A stretch of DNA of 64,000 nt from Sphingomonas hengshuiensis (GCF_000935025.1 NZ_CP010836.1:4635001-4699000); one strand, 5' to 3'; shown: positions 46,082 to 56,458, numbered from the stretch's first letter. Notes: generated by a model from the letters alone, not told the origin. Numbers and translations: made by a program.

Positions 46082-47149
46082 ATGGGAATTGAAATGCCGG
46101 AATCGAAGCCGATCGTTCCTGTCATTCTGTCGGGAGGGTCGGGTACCCGCCTGTGGCCGATGTCGCGGCCGGAGCGGCCCAAGCAGCTGCTGCCGCTGAC
46201 GGCGGAGATCACGATGCTCCAGCTCACTGCGGGCCGGGCAAATGGCGAGAATTTCGCCAAGCCGATCGTCGTCGCCAACGCCGCGCATGCCGATATCGTC
46301 GAGGCGCAGCTTGCCCAGGTCGAATCGGCCGCGCAGGCGCTGATCCTCGAGCCGATGGGGCGCAACACCGCGCCGGCGATCGCACTCGCGGCGATTGCCG
46401 CGGGCGGGGGCGACGTGCCGTTGCTGGTGATGCCGTCGGATCATGTCATCGCCGACCTGCCGGCGTTCCACGCCGCGATCCACAGCGCGCTGCCGCTGGT
46501 CGAGGATGGCTGGCTGGTGACGTTCGGGATCGCCCCCGATGCGCCCGAGACCGGCTATGGCTGGATCAAGATCGGTGACGCGCTTGCCGAGGGCGTCCAC
46601 CGCGCGGCACGCTTCGTCGAGAAGCCGCCGCGCGACAAGGCCGAGGCGATGCTGGCGTCGGGCGACCATGCGTGGAACGGCGGAATCTTCCTGTTCCGTG
46701 CCGACAAATATCTGGCGGCGCTGGCCAGCTTCGCCCCCGAAATGCTGGCAGCGGCGCAGGAATCGATGGACAAGGCGCGCCGCGAAGGCGCGCGGATCTG
46801 GCCCGACGCCGAGGCGTTCGCCGCCTGTCCGTCCGATTCGATCGACTATGCGGTGATGGAGCGCGCCGAGCGGGTCGCGGTCGTCCCGGTGTCGATGGGG
46901 TGGAACGACGTCGGCAGCTGGGACGCGCTCCATGCGATCAGCGCGTGCGACGCCGACGGCAATGTCTGTGGCGGCGACGTGATCGCGATCGAGACGAGCG
47001 GCTGCCTGGTCCGGGCGGATTCGGGCAAGCGCGTCGCGCTGGTCGGCGTGAGCGACCTGATCGTGGTGGCGTCGGGCGACGACATATTGGTGCTGCCGCG
47101 CGGGCGCAGCCAGGACGTCAAGAAGATCATCGAAGCGATGAAGCGCTGA
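46082..47149 (+). CDS. manC: Mannose-1-phosphate guanylyltransferase
   Basis: 355 aa, cytosolic. Makes GDP-mannose from mannose-1-phosphate and GTP. Nucleotidyltransferase motif GGSGTRLWPMSRPERPKQ near 15, then GRNTAPAI, VMPSDHVI, FVEKP, WNGGIF and MGWNDVGSWDAL. It lacks the C-terminal phosphomannose-isomerase domain of the bifunctional type (about 470 aa). ATG at 46082 is chosen; 46094 is possible. Its neighbour on the other strand starts exopolysaccharide assembly, consistent with precursor supply for the same polymer. The 139-base divergent gap has two GGCGCC palindromes; no sigma-54 site was recognised. Confidence 0.92.
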   Translation: MGIEMPESKPIVPVILSGGSGTRLWPMSRPERPKQLLPLTAEITMLQLTAGRANGENFAKPIVVANAAHADIVEAQLAQVESAAQALILEPMGRNTAPAIALAAIAAGGGDVPLLVMPSDHVIADLPAFHAAIHSALPLVEDGWLVTFGIAPDAPETGYGWIKIGDALAEGVHRAARFVEKPPRDKAEAMLASGDHAWNGGIFLFRADKYLAALASFAPEMLAAAQESMDKARREGARIWPDAEAFAACPSDSIDYAVMERAERVAVVPVSMGWNDVGSWDALHAISACDADGNVCGGDVIAIETSGCLVRADSGKRVALVGVSDLIVVASGDDILVLPRGRSQDVKKIIEAMKR

Positions 47150-47160
47150 GGGCCTGGCGG

Positions 47161-47179
47161 GCGCGGCGCCGGGCCGCGC
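47161..47179. terminator. GC-rich stem-loop between converging genes
   Basis: GCGCGGC (47161-47167) pairs with GCCGCGC (47173-47179) across a five-base loop, 11 bases after manC and 15 bases before the end of the oligopeptidase gene. There is no T-run on either side, so it may stabilise 3' ends or help Rho-dependent termination rather than terminate by itself. Confidence 0.4.
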
Positions 47180-47194
47180 TCGCAGCCGCTGCGT

Positions 47195-49057
47195 TCAGGC
47201 CAGCAGCGCCTCGGCCTGGTCGAGCGTGTCCTTGAACGCGGCGACCAGCGCGCGATAGGGCGCCGGGCTGGTCATATCGAGCCCCGCGCGCTTGAGGATG
47301 TCGACCGGGTAATCCGATCCGCCCGCCTTCAGCACCGACAGATAATTGTCGCGCTCCTTCGCGCCGCCCTTCAGGATCGCCTGCGCGAAGAAGGCCGCGG
47401 CGGCGATGCAGGTCGCGTATTGGTAGACATAGAAGCTGTTGTAGAAGTGCGGGATGAACGCCCATTCATTGGCATAGGCGGGATCGAACCCCATTGCCGG
47501 GCCGTGATAGCGCTTCAACAGGTCGAAATAGAGCGACGTGAATTTCTCGCCCGACAGCCCTTCGCCCGCTTCGGCGAGGTCGTGCGCCTTCAGCTCGAAC
47601 TCGGCGAACATCGTCTGGCGATAAAAGGTGCCGCGGAAATTCTCCATCTGCTGGCCGAGATAGAAGAGCTTCTCCTCCTTGGTCTTCGCACGCTCGATCA
47701 GGTGCGCGACGAGCAGCTGTTCGTTGAGCGTCGAGGCGATCTCGGCGAGGAAGATCGGGTAATCGGCCTTTTCATAGGGCTGGGCGGCGTTGGCGAGCAG
47801 CGAGTGGAGGGCATGGCCCCATTCGTGCGCATAGGTGCTCATCCCGTCATATTTCTCCGACAGGTTGAGCAGCAGATAGGGATGCACGTCATAGGCGCCG
47901 GGCTGCATATAGGCGCCCGGACGCTTGCCGGGGCGCGGCCAGGGGTCCATCCAGCGCGCCGCGGTCGCCTTTGCGATGCGCGCCTGATAATCGGTGCCGA
48001 GCGGCTTGACTGCCTCCAGCGTCGTCGTGCGCATCTGGTCGAGCGTGAAGGGCCGGTCGAGCGAGACCAAGGGCGGGTAAATGTCGTAATAATGGAGGTC
48101 GGGCAGCTTGAGCATCCGCCGCCGCAGCTCGAAATAACGATGGAGCTGGGGCAGGCCGGCATTCGCCTCCGCCACCAGCGTGCGGTACACGCTTTCAGGG
48201 ATGTTGTTGCTCGACAGCGCGCCGGCCAGCGCGCTGGGGTATTTGCGCGCCTTTGCGTAGAAGATGTCGGTCTTGACCTGCGCGCTATAGGTCGCGCCGA
48301 ACGAGTTCTGGAATTGGCCATGCGCGGTCCAGAAGGCGTCGAACACCGCCTTGCGATCGGCGCGGTTGGGCGCGTCGCGGTGCAGGCTATAGCCCTGGCT
48401 GTCGAGCCGGACCTGCTGCCCGTCCGACAGCGTGATCGTCGGCCAGGGGATGTCCGACGAGCGCAGTTGGCCCGAGACGTCGCCGGGCGCCTGGAGCGCG
48501 GCACCCGCGCTGGCGAGCAGCGATTCTCCTTCGGCGGACAGCGTGTGCGGCGCCTGGCGGACGATGTTCTCGAGAGTGAAGTCGAAACGCGTGCGCAGCG
48601 CCGCGTTGGATGCGACGAAGCCGTCGATCTTGCCCTTGCCCAGCGTCAGCAGTTCGGGCGAGATCCACGCGGTCGCTTCGCCGAAGCCCGTATAGAGGTC
48701 GAGCGCCTGTGCCTTCTTCTCCTGATAGGCGGCGTTGCGGACGTCCTCGTCGCTCTTGAGCCCGACATAGACATAGATGCGCGCGACGCTGCGGCCCAGA
48801 TCGGACTGGAGCGCCAGCGCGGCAGCCAGCGTCTCGGCGCTCTCGCCCAGCCGGCCCTTATACGCGGTGAGCCCGGGCAGCGCGGCGAGCGCCTGTTTGC
48901 GCGCCGCGTCCCAGGCCGCGTCGTCGGGGAAGATCTCGGTCAGGTCCCATGCCGGGCCGGCTGCGGGGGCGGCATCCTGTCCCCAGGCGGGCATCGCCGT
49001 GGCGAGCGTGGTCAGTGCGGCGGCGGCAAGGGCATCACGACGGGACATTTCGGTCAT
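47195..49057 (-). CDS. pepF: M3-family oligoendopeptidase F, exported
   Basis: 620 aa. Leader MTEMSRRDALAAAALTTLATAMPAWGQ looks like a twin-arginine signal, so unlike cytosolic PepF it should be periplasmic. Zinc site HEWGH at 411-415 (YAHEWGHALHS) with the third ligand Glu in LAEIASTLNEQL. Other family blocks: FVYQYATCIAAAAFF near the C-terminus and YHGPAMGFDP. It hydrolyses peptides of roughly 7-17 residues. ATG 49057 (GGAAAG upstream) or 49048 are both compatible with the signal. Confidence 0.92.
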   Translation of the reverse strand: MTEMSRRDALAAAALTTLATAMPAWGQDAAPAAGPAWDLTEIFPDDAAWDAARKQALAALPGLTAYKGRLGESAETLAAALALQSDLGRSVARIYVYVGLKSDEDVRNAAYQEKKAQALDLYTGFGEATAWISPELLTLGKGKIDGFVASNAALRTRFDFTLENIVRQAPHTLSAEGESLLASAGAALQAPGDVSGQLRSSDIPWPTITLSDGQQVRLDSQGYSLHRDAPNRADRKAVFDAFWTAHGQFQNSFGATYSAQVKTDIFYAKARKYPSALAGALSSNNIPESVYRTLVAEANAGLPQLHRYFELRRRMLKLPDLHYYDIYPPLVSLDRPFTLDQMRTTTLEAVKPLGTDYQARIAKATAARWMDPWPRPGKRPGAYMQPGAYDVHPYLLLNLSEKYDGMSTYAHEWGHALHSLLANAAQPYEKADYPIFLAEIASTLNEQLLVAHLIERAKTKEEKLFYLGQQMENFRGTFYRQTMFAEFELKAHDLAEAGEGLSGEKFTSLYFDLLKRYHGPAMGFDPAYANEWAFIPHFYNSFYVYQYATCIAAAAFFAQAILKGGAKERDNYLSVLKAGGSDYPVDILKRAGLDMTSPAPYRALVAAFKDTLDQAEALLA

Positions 49058-49166
49058 CCGGGCTTTCCAGAGCGGGGGCGGTGCCGCGGCGCGCGACACC
49101 GGAAAGCCGCTTGTGTCCCCCTTCGCCGATCAAGGGAAGTGCTTTGTCGACGCTTGCCGCACTGCT

Positions 49167-49364
49167 TCAGTTCGGGCCGCGCAGAGACCGATAATGCTTG
49201 CGCGAGATCACGATCCAGTCGCGTTTGGCACGGCGCTGCATCGGGATGCCGCAAAAACGGCAGGTGCTGATGAATGCCTGGTCTGCGCCGCGCCGGATGC
49301 GCGGCTCGGAGCGTTCATGCCTACCCTTGAAGCAACGCAGGCGACCACTCAACCAAGCAAGCAC
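49167..49364 (-). CDS. Small Cys-containing hypothetical protein
   Basis: 65 aa if translation starts at the GTG at 49364, which has GGAG eight bases upstream; an ATG at 49409 would add 15 residues but has no ribosome site. Basic protein. CRFCG resembles half of a zinc ribbon and is followed by MQRRAKRDWIVI; there is another Cys in RLRCFKGRH. The function is unknown. It has no obvious operon partner: it sits between the oligopeptidase start and the groEL terminator. Confidence 0.5.
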   Translation of the reverse strand: MLAWLSGRLRCFKGRHERSEPRIRRGADQAFISTCRFCGIPMQRRAKRDWIVISRKHYRSLRGPN

Positions 49365-49433
49365 TGGATAAATCTCCACTATTGTAAAAAAACGCCGTCT
49401 CCAATTCATTGCATAACGTCAAGTGGGTTCCGA

Positions 49434-49470
49434 CAAAAAGAAAAGGGCCGGGAGTTTCCCCCCGGCCCTT
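49434..49470 (-). terminator. Rho-independent terminator of groES-groEL
   Basis: On the minus strand AAGGGCCGGG pairs with CCCGGCCCTT (arms 49443-49452 and 49461-49470, eight-base loop) and is followed by TTTCTTTTT. It starts about 40 bases after the groEL stop codon. Confidence 0.85.
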
Positions 49471-49510
49471 CGCTTTAGGTTCGACGCTTAGGCGCCGGAC
49501 GAAACGGACT

Positions 49511-51166
<1,656 letters not shown>

Positions 51167-51178
51167 TCAAGTAAGTGG

Positions 51179-51197
51179 AAGTTTACGAAGTTTAGGC
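51179..51197 (-). repeat. 19-bp repeat AAGTTTACGAAGTTTAGGC, copy 2 (groEL leader)
   Basis: Identical to 16460-16478. It lies between groES and groEL, 25 bases upstream of the groEL ATG. On the coding strand it contains AAACTT-CGT-AAACTT. It may be an RNA processing or protein-binding site, or part of a dispersed repeat; nothing in the sequence decides this. Confidence 0.75.
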
Positions 51198-51229
51198 TCT
51201 GGAGGGACCGGAAGCCGGCCCCGTCACAA

Positions 51230-51517
51230 TCAGCCAACGATCCCGAGTATGTCGGATTCCTTCATGATGAGGAGGTCCTCACCATTCACCTTGACCTCGG
51301 TGCCCGACCATTTGCCGAACAGGATCTTGTCGCCCGCCTTGACGTCGAGCGGGGTGATCGTGCCGTTTTCGGCGCGGGTGCCGGTGCCGATGGCGACGAC
51401 TTCGCCTTCCTGCGGCTTTTCCTTGGCGGTCTCGGGGATGATGATGCCGCCGGCGGTCTTGGCCTCGGCTTCGACGCGGCGAACGAGCACGCGGTCGTGC
51501 AACGGACGGAAGGTCAT
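51230..51517 (-). CDS. groS: Co-chaperonin GroES (Hsp10)
   Basis: 95 aa. [16 protein letters not shown] at the start, mobile loop [16 protein letters not shown], and the C-terminal block [22 protein letters not shown]. Caps the GroEL cavity. ATG at 51517 has GAGAGGA seven to ten bases upstream. First gene of the operon, 32 bases after the CIRCE operator. Confidence 0.98.
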   Translation of the reverse strand: MTFRPLHDRVLVRRVEAEAKTAGGIIIPETAKEKPQEGEVVAIGTGTRAENGTITPLDVKAGDKILFGKWSGTEVKVNGEDLLIMKESDILGIVG

Positions 51518-51549
51518 TGCGCGGGTTCCTCTCAAGTTGAAAACGGTGC

Positions 51550-51576
51550 TTAGCACTCAATCCGGTTGAGTGCTAA
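51550..51576 (-). promoter_or_regulatory. CIRCE operator (HrcA binding site)
   Basis: TTAGCACTC-N9-GAGTGCTAA, a perfect match to the consensus inverted repeat, 32 bases upstream of the groES start codon. HrcA binds here and represses groESL; heat shock relieves it. hrcA itself is not in the window. Confidence 0.96.
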
Positions 51577-51721
51577 CGGGCTGGCATATGCGCAGCGACG
51601 CACGATTCGTCAACGGGTCCGCCCGAATATGTTTGGCCTGTGTTGCCGCGATAATACGGTCGTTTACTCGGCACCGGGCATCCGGTAGCAGGGAGGCGCA
51701 TTTGGAAATTGGAGCGGGCAT

Positions 51722-53617
51722 TTGAAGCTGGTTCGAGGCGCCTGGAAGCTGCTCGTCGGGATCAAGGACTTCCTGGTCCTGGCGTTCATGCTGCTGTTCT
51801 TCGCGGGGCTGTTCGCCGCGCTGTCGAGCAAGCCCAATGTCGCGGCGGTGCGCGACGGCGCGCTGGTGGTCGCGCTGGACGGGACGCTGGTCGAGCAGCC
51901 CGAGGAAGCCGATCCGTTCGCGGGGCTTAGCGGGCAGCGCGCGGCGAAGCAGCTTCGCCTGCGCGACGTGGTCCGCGCGCTCGACACGGCGAAGGGCGAT
52001 GCGCGGGTCAAGGCCGTGGTACTCGACCTCGACAATTTCATGGGCGGCTATCCCGCCGCGATCACCGAGGTCGCCGAGGCGGTGGGCCGGGTGCGCGCGA
52101 GCGGCAAGCCGGTGCTGGCCTATGCGACCGCCTATACCGACAGCGGCTATCTGATCGCCGCGAACGCGAGCGAAGTCTGGGTCAATCCGCTGGGCGGCAC
52201 GTTGTTCGCGGGGCCGGGGCGCACGGGCCTGTACTACAAGGGCCTGCTCGACAAGCTCGGCGTCACCGCGCACGTCTACAAGGTCGGCAAGTTCAAGTCG
52301 GCGGTCGAACCCTATATCCGGAGCGACATGTCGCCCGAGGCGCGCGAGGCCAATGTCGCGCTGTACGGCGCGCTGTTCGACCAGTGGAAGGGTGCAGTCG
52401 CCAAGGCGCGGCCCAAGGCGCGGATCGCCGATTATCTGACCAAGCCCGACGAAGTCGTCGCGGGCGCGGGCGGCGACATCGCCGCGGCCAATTTGTCCTA
52501 TGGCATCGTCGACAAGCTGGGCGACCGGATGGCGTTCGGCAAGCGCGTGGCGGAAATCGCGGGCGCGCCGTCGGGCAAGCCCGCGGGCAGCTTCACCGCG
52601 ATCCGCCTGTCCAACTGGATCGCCGCCAACCCCGCGCCGACCCCCGGCGACGCAATCGGCGTGATCACCGTGGCGGGCGAGATCGTCGACGGCAAGGCGG
52701 GCCCCGGCAGCGCGGGCGGCGACACGGTCAGCACGCTGTTGCTGAAAGGGCTGGCCGAGAAGAAGCTCAAGGCATTGGTGGTGCGCGTCGATTCGCCGGG
52801 CGGATCGGCGATGGCATCGGAAAAGATCCGGCAGGCGGTGCTCCAGGCCAAGGCGCAGGGGCTGCCGATCGTCGTGTCGATGGGCAGCCTGGCCGCGAGC
52901 GGCGGTTACTGGGTGTCGACGGCGGGCGACGTGATCTTTGCCCAGCCCAACACGATCACCGGATCGATCGGCATTTTCGGGCTGCTCCCCAGCTTCGAGA
53001 ACAGCCTGGCCAAGATCGGGGTGACCAGCGACGGGGTGCAGACCACGCCGCTGAGCGGCCAGCCCGACGTGACCGGGGGGATCAACCCGGTGACCGACCG
53101 CATCCTGCAATCGGCGATCGAGAGCGGCTATGCCCGCTTCACCAAGCTGGTGGCGGATTCGCGCAAGCTGAGCGTGCAGCGCGTCGACGAAATCGGGCAG
53201 GGCAGGGTGTGGATCGGGGGCATCGCGCACCAGTTGAAGCTGGTCGACCGCTTCGGCGGGATACAGGCCGCGATCGACGAGGCGGCGCGCCGCGCGAAGC
53301 TCGACCCCGCCAAGGTGCACCCGGTGTATCTGGAGCAGGAGGTGAGCGGCTGGCGCAAGCTGCTGGTCGACACGATGGGCGGCGGCGATGACGATGGCGA
53401 CTGGGTCGACGAGCCCGAGGCGGGCACCGACCTGTTCGGGCGCATCGCCGATGAGCGCCGCGCGCTGGTGGCGCAGGCGCTGGGCGATGCGCGGCGGCTG
53501 GCGATGGGCGGATCGGTGCAGGCGCGCTGCCTGGAGTGCATGGGGATTGGACCCGCAGTGGCGCGGCCGAGCGACCAGAGCCTGTTCGAACTGTTGATCG
53601 CGCAGGTGTCGCGTTGA
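51722..53617 (+). CDS. sppA: Signal peptide peptidase SppA, long (67K) type
   Basis: 631 aa, inner membrane, one N-terminal helix (about 15-36). Two tandem protease-fold halves. The catalytic Lys192 is in the first half (KVGKFKSAVEPY), the nucleophile Ser393 in the second (SLAASGGYWVST), with NTITGSIGIFG following. SppA removes leftover signal peptides from the membrane. The start is TTG at 51722, with GGAG upstream at good distance; no ATG fits the conserved N-terminus. The downstream acetyltransferase begins inside its stop codon. Confidence 0.93.
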   Translation: MKLVRGAWKLLVGIKDFLVLAFMLLFFAGLFAALSSKPNVAAVRDGALVVALDGTLVEQPEEADPFAGLSGQRAAKQLRLRDVVRALDTAKGDARVKAVVLDLDNFMGGYPAAITEVAEAVGRVRASGKPVLAYATAYTDSGYLIAANASEVWVNPLGGTLFAGPGRTGLYYKGLLDKLGVTAHVYKVGKFKSAVEPYIRSDMSPEAREANVALYGALFDQWKGAVAKARPKARIADYLTKPDEVVAGAGGDIAAANLSYGIVDKLGDRMAFGKRVAEIAGAPSGKPAGSFTAIRLSNWIAANPAPTPGDAIGVITVAGEIVDGKAGPGSAGGDTVSTLLLKGLAEKKLKALVVRVDSPGGSAMASEKIRQAVLQAKAQGLPIVVSMGSLAASGGYWVSTAGDVIFAQPNTITGSIGIFGLLPSFENSLAKIGVTSDGVQTTPLSGQPDVTGGINPVTDRILQSAIESGYARFTKLVADSRKLSVQRVDEIGQGRVWIGGIAHQLKLVDRFGGIQAAIDEAARRAKLDPAKVHPVYLEQEVSGWRKLLVDTMGGGDDDGDWVDEPEAGTDLFGRIADERRALVAQALGDARRLAMGGSVQARCLECMGIGPAVARPSDQSLFELLIAQVSR

Positions 53618-54174
53618 TCGGCATCCGCGCCGCAGAGCCCGGCGACGCCGCCGCGATCGCCGCAATCTATGCGCCGCACGTCCTGGTCGGCACCGCGTCG
53701 TTCGAGACCGATCCGCCCGATTCGCGCATGATGCGCACGCGGATGGCGGCGAGCGACGGGCTGTATCCGTGGATCGTCGCGACCAATGGCGCGACCGAAG
53801 GCGGGGTGATCGGCTATGCCTATGCCACGCGCTTTCGCGAGCGCCCGGCCTATCGCTATGTCGTCGAGACCACGATCTATATGGCCGATGTCGCGCAGGG
53901 ACAGGGCGCCGGGCGGCTGTTGTACGAGGCGCTGATCGATACGCTGCGCAAACAGGGCTTCGTCCATGCCGTGAGCGTGATCGCGCTGCCCAATGACGCA
54001 TCGATCCGCCTGCATGAGTCGGTCGGGTTCCGCCGCGCGGGCGTGTATCGCGAAGTCGGGTTCAAGCAGGGCCGCTGGGTCGATGTCGGCATCTGGCAAT
54101 GCGAGCTCAACGACCCGCAGGTGCCGCCGGTCGAGCCGCGCCGTTTTAGCGAGACCGGCGTGGTGCGGGACTGA
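53614..54174 (+). CDS. GNAT acetyltransferase, phosphinothricin acetyltransferase-like
   Basis: 186 aa from a TTG that overlaps the sppA stop (TTGA). GNAT signature IRAAEPGDAAAIAAIYAPHVLVGTASFE at the N-terminus, YVVETTIYMADVAQGQGAGRLLYEALIDTLR with the acetyl-CoA loop QGQGAG, and LHESVGFRRAGVYREVGFKQGRWVD. This is the Pat/YncA type, which N-acetylates methionine sulfone, sulfoximine or phosphinothricin. Upstream in-frame starts lie within sppA in a different frame and are less likely. Confidence 0.88.
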   Translation: MIGIRAAEPGDAAAIAAIYAPHVLVGTASFETDPPDSRMMRTRMAASDGLYPWIVATNGATEGGVIGYAYATRFRERPAYRYVVETTIYMADVAQGQGAGRLLYEALIDTLRKQGFVHAVSVIALPNDASIRLHESVGFRRAGVYREVGFKQGRWVDVGIWQCELNDPQVPPVEPRRFSETGVVRD

Positions 54175-54224
54175 TTTTTGCGGGAACGCAATGTTTTGTA
54201 GTCGATACCTGTGTAAAATAGGGC

Positions 54225-54617
54225 ATGGCCGTCCCTGAACCCTCGTCGCACAGCATCGCGATCGATCGCGAGCGGCTGCTGATCGATGTGCGAATCCGCG
54301 GCTTCCTGCTTCCCGAGGATGCCAGTTGGCTGGGCGAGGAGGTCCGCGCGGCGATCCTGACGCTGGGCGACGCAGTGGGGCGGCACGTCACGCTGTACGA
54401 CCTGACCGAAATGCCGGTCGCGCCCAAGGAGACGCTGCTCCAGACGCAGCGCACCTTCGACAACCCCGCGGTGCGCGCGATGTGGGCGCGCAAGGCGGCG
54501 TTCGTCAGCCCCTCCGCGCTCACCCGGCTGCAAATCGGGCGGTTGCGCGAGGTGCGCCCGGATTTCGGAATCTATGCCGATCGCGAGACGGCGATTGCGT
54601 GGTTGCTGGAGGAATAG
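54225..54617 (+). CDS. Hypothetical protein, STAS/SpoIIAA-like size and pattern
   Basis: 130 aa, no signal or membrane segment. Alternating strand-helix pattern: IAIDRERLLIDVRIRGFLLPEDASWLGEEVRAAI in parts, then RHVTLYDLTEMPVAP, AFVSPSALTRLQIGRLREV, and FGIYADRETAIAWLLEE. The DRETAIAWL ending resembles SpoIIAA-like (DUF3478-type) proteins, but identity is not secure. It stands alone 50 bases after the acetyltransferase on the same strand. Confidence 0.65.
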   Translation: MAVPEPSSHSIAIDRERLLIDVRIRGFLLPEDASWLGEEVRAAILTLGDAVGRHVTLYDLTEMPVAPKETLLQTQRTFDNPAVRAMWARKAAFVSPSALTRLQIGRLREVRPDFGIYADRETAIAWLLEE

Positions 54618-54733
54618 GCAGGGGCTCCTGCCGTATCGACTAGTTCCTGCCGGTCAGCGCGTCGCGCGCGCGGCGGCGCTCCGACCGGACGGAAGGGCTA
54701 TCGCAGGTGGCTGTGCTCGCGCTCTTTTACGCA

Positions 54734-54822
54734 GTCATGCTGAACTTGTTTCAGCATCCATCGCGCAACAGGCAGCGGTAAGGCGAGTTGCACCATGGAT
54801 GCTGAAACAAGTTCAGCATGAC
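54734..54822. repeat. REPIN-like inverted repeat element, copy 2
   Basis: Perfect 28-bp inverted repeat (arms 54734-54761 and 54795-54822, 33-base spacer) with the same arm sequence as the element at 19113-19205. Each arm is an ATGCTGAA-N5-TTCAGCAT palindrome. The spacer differs in sequence from copy 1 apart from CGCAACA near its start. The rest of this 354-base gap (54618-54971) shows no gene or clear regulatory site. Confidence 0.9.
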
Positions 54823-54971
54823 GGGAAGTAAAGAATAAGACAGATTTTCGTAAGCGATAGACATTAGGCGTCCGCTATGGCCCTATTGGGCGAACAGATC
54901 GGCTGAGGGGCTCTTAAAATTCGCGGAGACGACTGTGCCTGTTCCTGCTGGCTGCGGACGAGAAATGGGGT

Positions 54972-55604
54972 TCAGCGTCCGCCGCGATAGCTGGGCAGGC
55001 CGAGCCGCCACACGATCGCCGCGCCGCGCAGCCCGAAGCCGGCGATAGCAGCGACGAGCCCGGCGGCAAGCGGGGAGAGGCCCGCGAGGCTGAGCGCGAC
55101 ATAGACCGAGGAGGCGAGCGCCGCGGCGGTGACATAGAGTTCGGGCCGCATCAGGATCGACGGCTCGCCCGCCAGTACATCGCGGATGATCCCGCCGACA
55201 CACGCCGTCACCACGCCCATCACCGCGGCGGGGACCGGCGGGATGCCATAGCCCAGCGCCTTGGCCGCGCCGAACGCGGCATAGGCGGCGAGCCCCAGCG
55301 CATCGAGCCAGGCAAAGGCGGTGTCGCTCCACCAGCGTTGCGGCGTCACCCAGACGCCGAGCGCGACCGCGAGGCACAAAGCCGCGACGCTGGCATCATG
55401 CACCCAGAAGACCGGCGCGCCGATCAGCAGGTCGCGCACCGTCCCCCCGCCGACTCCGGTGACGAGCGCGAAGAAGGTCGCGGTCACCATCGTCTGCGCG
55501 CGGCGCGTTGCGGCGAGCGCGCCGGTGGCGGCGAACACCGCGATCCCGAACAAGTCGAGCCAGGGGAGGAGGGTGCCGATCTGGGCAGTGTCGGGGCTGG
55601 GCAT
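54972..55604 (-). CDS. TRIC-type cation channel family protein (UPF0126)
   Basis: 210 aa, seven hydrophobic helices, two repeats of the UPF0126 unit. Each repeat has its glycine-rich kink: TGVGGGTVRDLLIGAPVFW near 50 and TACVGGIIRDVLAGEPSIL near 135. Bacterial homologues of the trimeric intracellular cation channels conduct K+. ATG at 55604 begins the first helix region; the frame extends upstream through the repeat element but that part is not protein-like. Confidence 0.9.
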   Translation of the reverse strand: MPSPDTAQIGTLLPWLDLFGIAVFAATGALAATRRAQTMVTATFFALVTGVGGGTVRDLLIGAPVFWVHDASVAALCLAVALGVWVTPQRWWSDTAFAWLDALGLAAYAAFGAAKALGYGIPPVPAAVMGVVTACVGGIIRDVLAGEPSILMRPELYVTAAALASSVYVALSLAGLSPLAAGLVAAIAGFGLRGAAIVWRLGLPSYRGGR

Positions 55605-55698
55605 CGTGGCTGTTTCACGGCTTGGCGCGCTTGCGTCAAACGGGGACTGGCGATGCGCGCGCCGCTGCGGCATTAGACTTGGCTTCAGCGTCGCTGAT

Positions 55699-55780
55699 CG
55701 GCCCCGGCCCGCTCCCCCACCCGGCCACCCAACGGCAGTGTATTCTATGGGTGGCCGGGTGGGGGAGCGGGCCGGGGCCG
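55699..55780. repeat. 33-bp perfect inverted repeat in a divergent promoter gap
   Basis: Arms 55699-55731 and 55748-55780 are fully complementary over 33 bp, with a 16-base spacer ACGGCAGTGTATTCTA. On the plus strand it ends 24 bases before the DUF1275 start codon, so it would form a very strong hairpin in that leader, or a cruciform in DNA. There is no T-run directly after it. It resembles a pair of oppositely oriented repeat units rather than a simple terminator. Confidence 0.9.
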
Positions 55781-55804
55781 TCTTACTCAAAACGAGTCTG
55801 TACC

Positions 55805-56458
55805 ATGCACCGTACTGAATCGCCGCTTGTCGTGGTCGCCGTCCTGCTGGCGGCGCTGGCCGGGTTCGTCGACGCGCTGGCGTTCACCAGCCTGGGCGGG
55901 TTCTTCGCGTCGTTCATGAGCGGGAACTCGACGCGGCTGGGCGTCGGGCTGGGCACCGGCGAGACCGGGGTGGCTGCGATGGCCGGCGCGCTGATCCTGA
56001 GCTTCGTCAGCGGGGTGATCCTGTCGAGCGTGATCGCGCGCGCGAGCGGGGCGTCGCACCGCCATGCGGTGATGGCGGCGGTGACGCTGCTGCTGCTCGC
56101 GGCGGCGGCGCTGGGGAGTTTTGCGCCGGGGCCGATCGTGCTGCTGCTGCTGGCGGGCGCGATGGGGACCGAGAATGGCGTGTTCCAGCGCGACGGCGAG
56201 GTCTCGATCGGGCTGACCTATATGACCGGGTCGCTGGTGCGGATGGGGCAGAAGCTGGCCGGCGCGCTGATGGGCGACGCCGAGCGCTGGACCTGGGTGC
56301 CCTATCTGGCGCTGTGGGCGGGGTTCGCGTCGGGTGTGGTGCTGGGCGCGGCGGCGCAGGGGCGCTGGGGCTGGTATGCGCTGTGGCTGGCCCCGGTGGC
56401 GTCGGCGGTGCTGACGCTGGTCGTGGCGCGGGCCGGGCAGCGGGTGCGGGCGGTTTAA
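55805..56458 (+). CDS. DUF1275 (YoaK) family membrane protein
   Basis: 217 aa, six hydrophobic helices. Family motifs are AGFVDALAFTSLGGFFASFMSGNSTRLG near 15-42, AGAMGTENGVF near 117 and LTYMTGSLVRMGQKLAGAL near 138. Function unknown; suggested to be a small transporter. ATG at 55805 is preferred because the first helix starts there. The 33-bp hairpin lies in its leader. Confidence 0.9.
   Translation: MHRTESPLVVVAVLLAALAGFVDALAFTSLGGFFASFMSGNSTRLGVGLGTGETGVAAMAGALILSFVSGVILSSVIARASGASHRHAVMAAVTLLLLAAAALGSFAPGPIVLLLLAGAMGTENGVFQRDGEVSIGLTYMTGSLVRMGQKLAGALMGDAERWTWVPYLALWAGFASGVVLGAAAQGRWGWYALWLAPVASAVLTLVVARAGQRVRAV

Noticed and set aside
51557..54001. 814-codon minus-strand frame opposite sppA
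   Set aside because: Antisense shadow; composition Arg/His/Gln-rich, and it would cover the CIRCE-side leader and the acetyltransferase as well.
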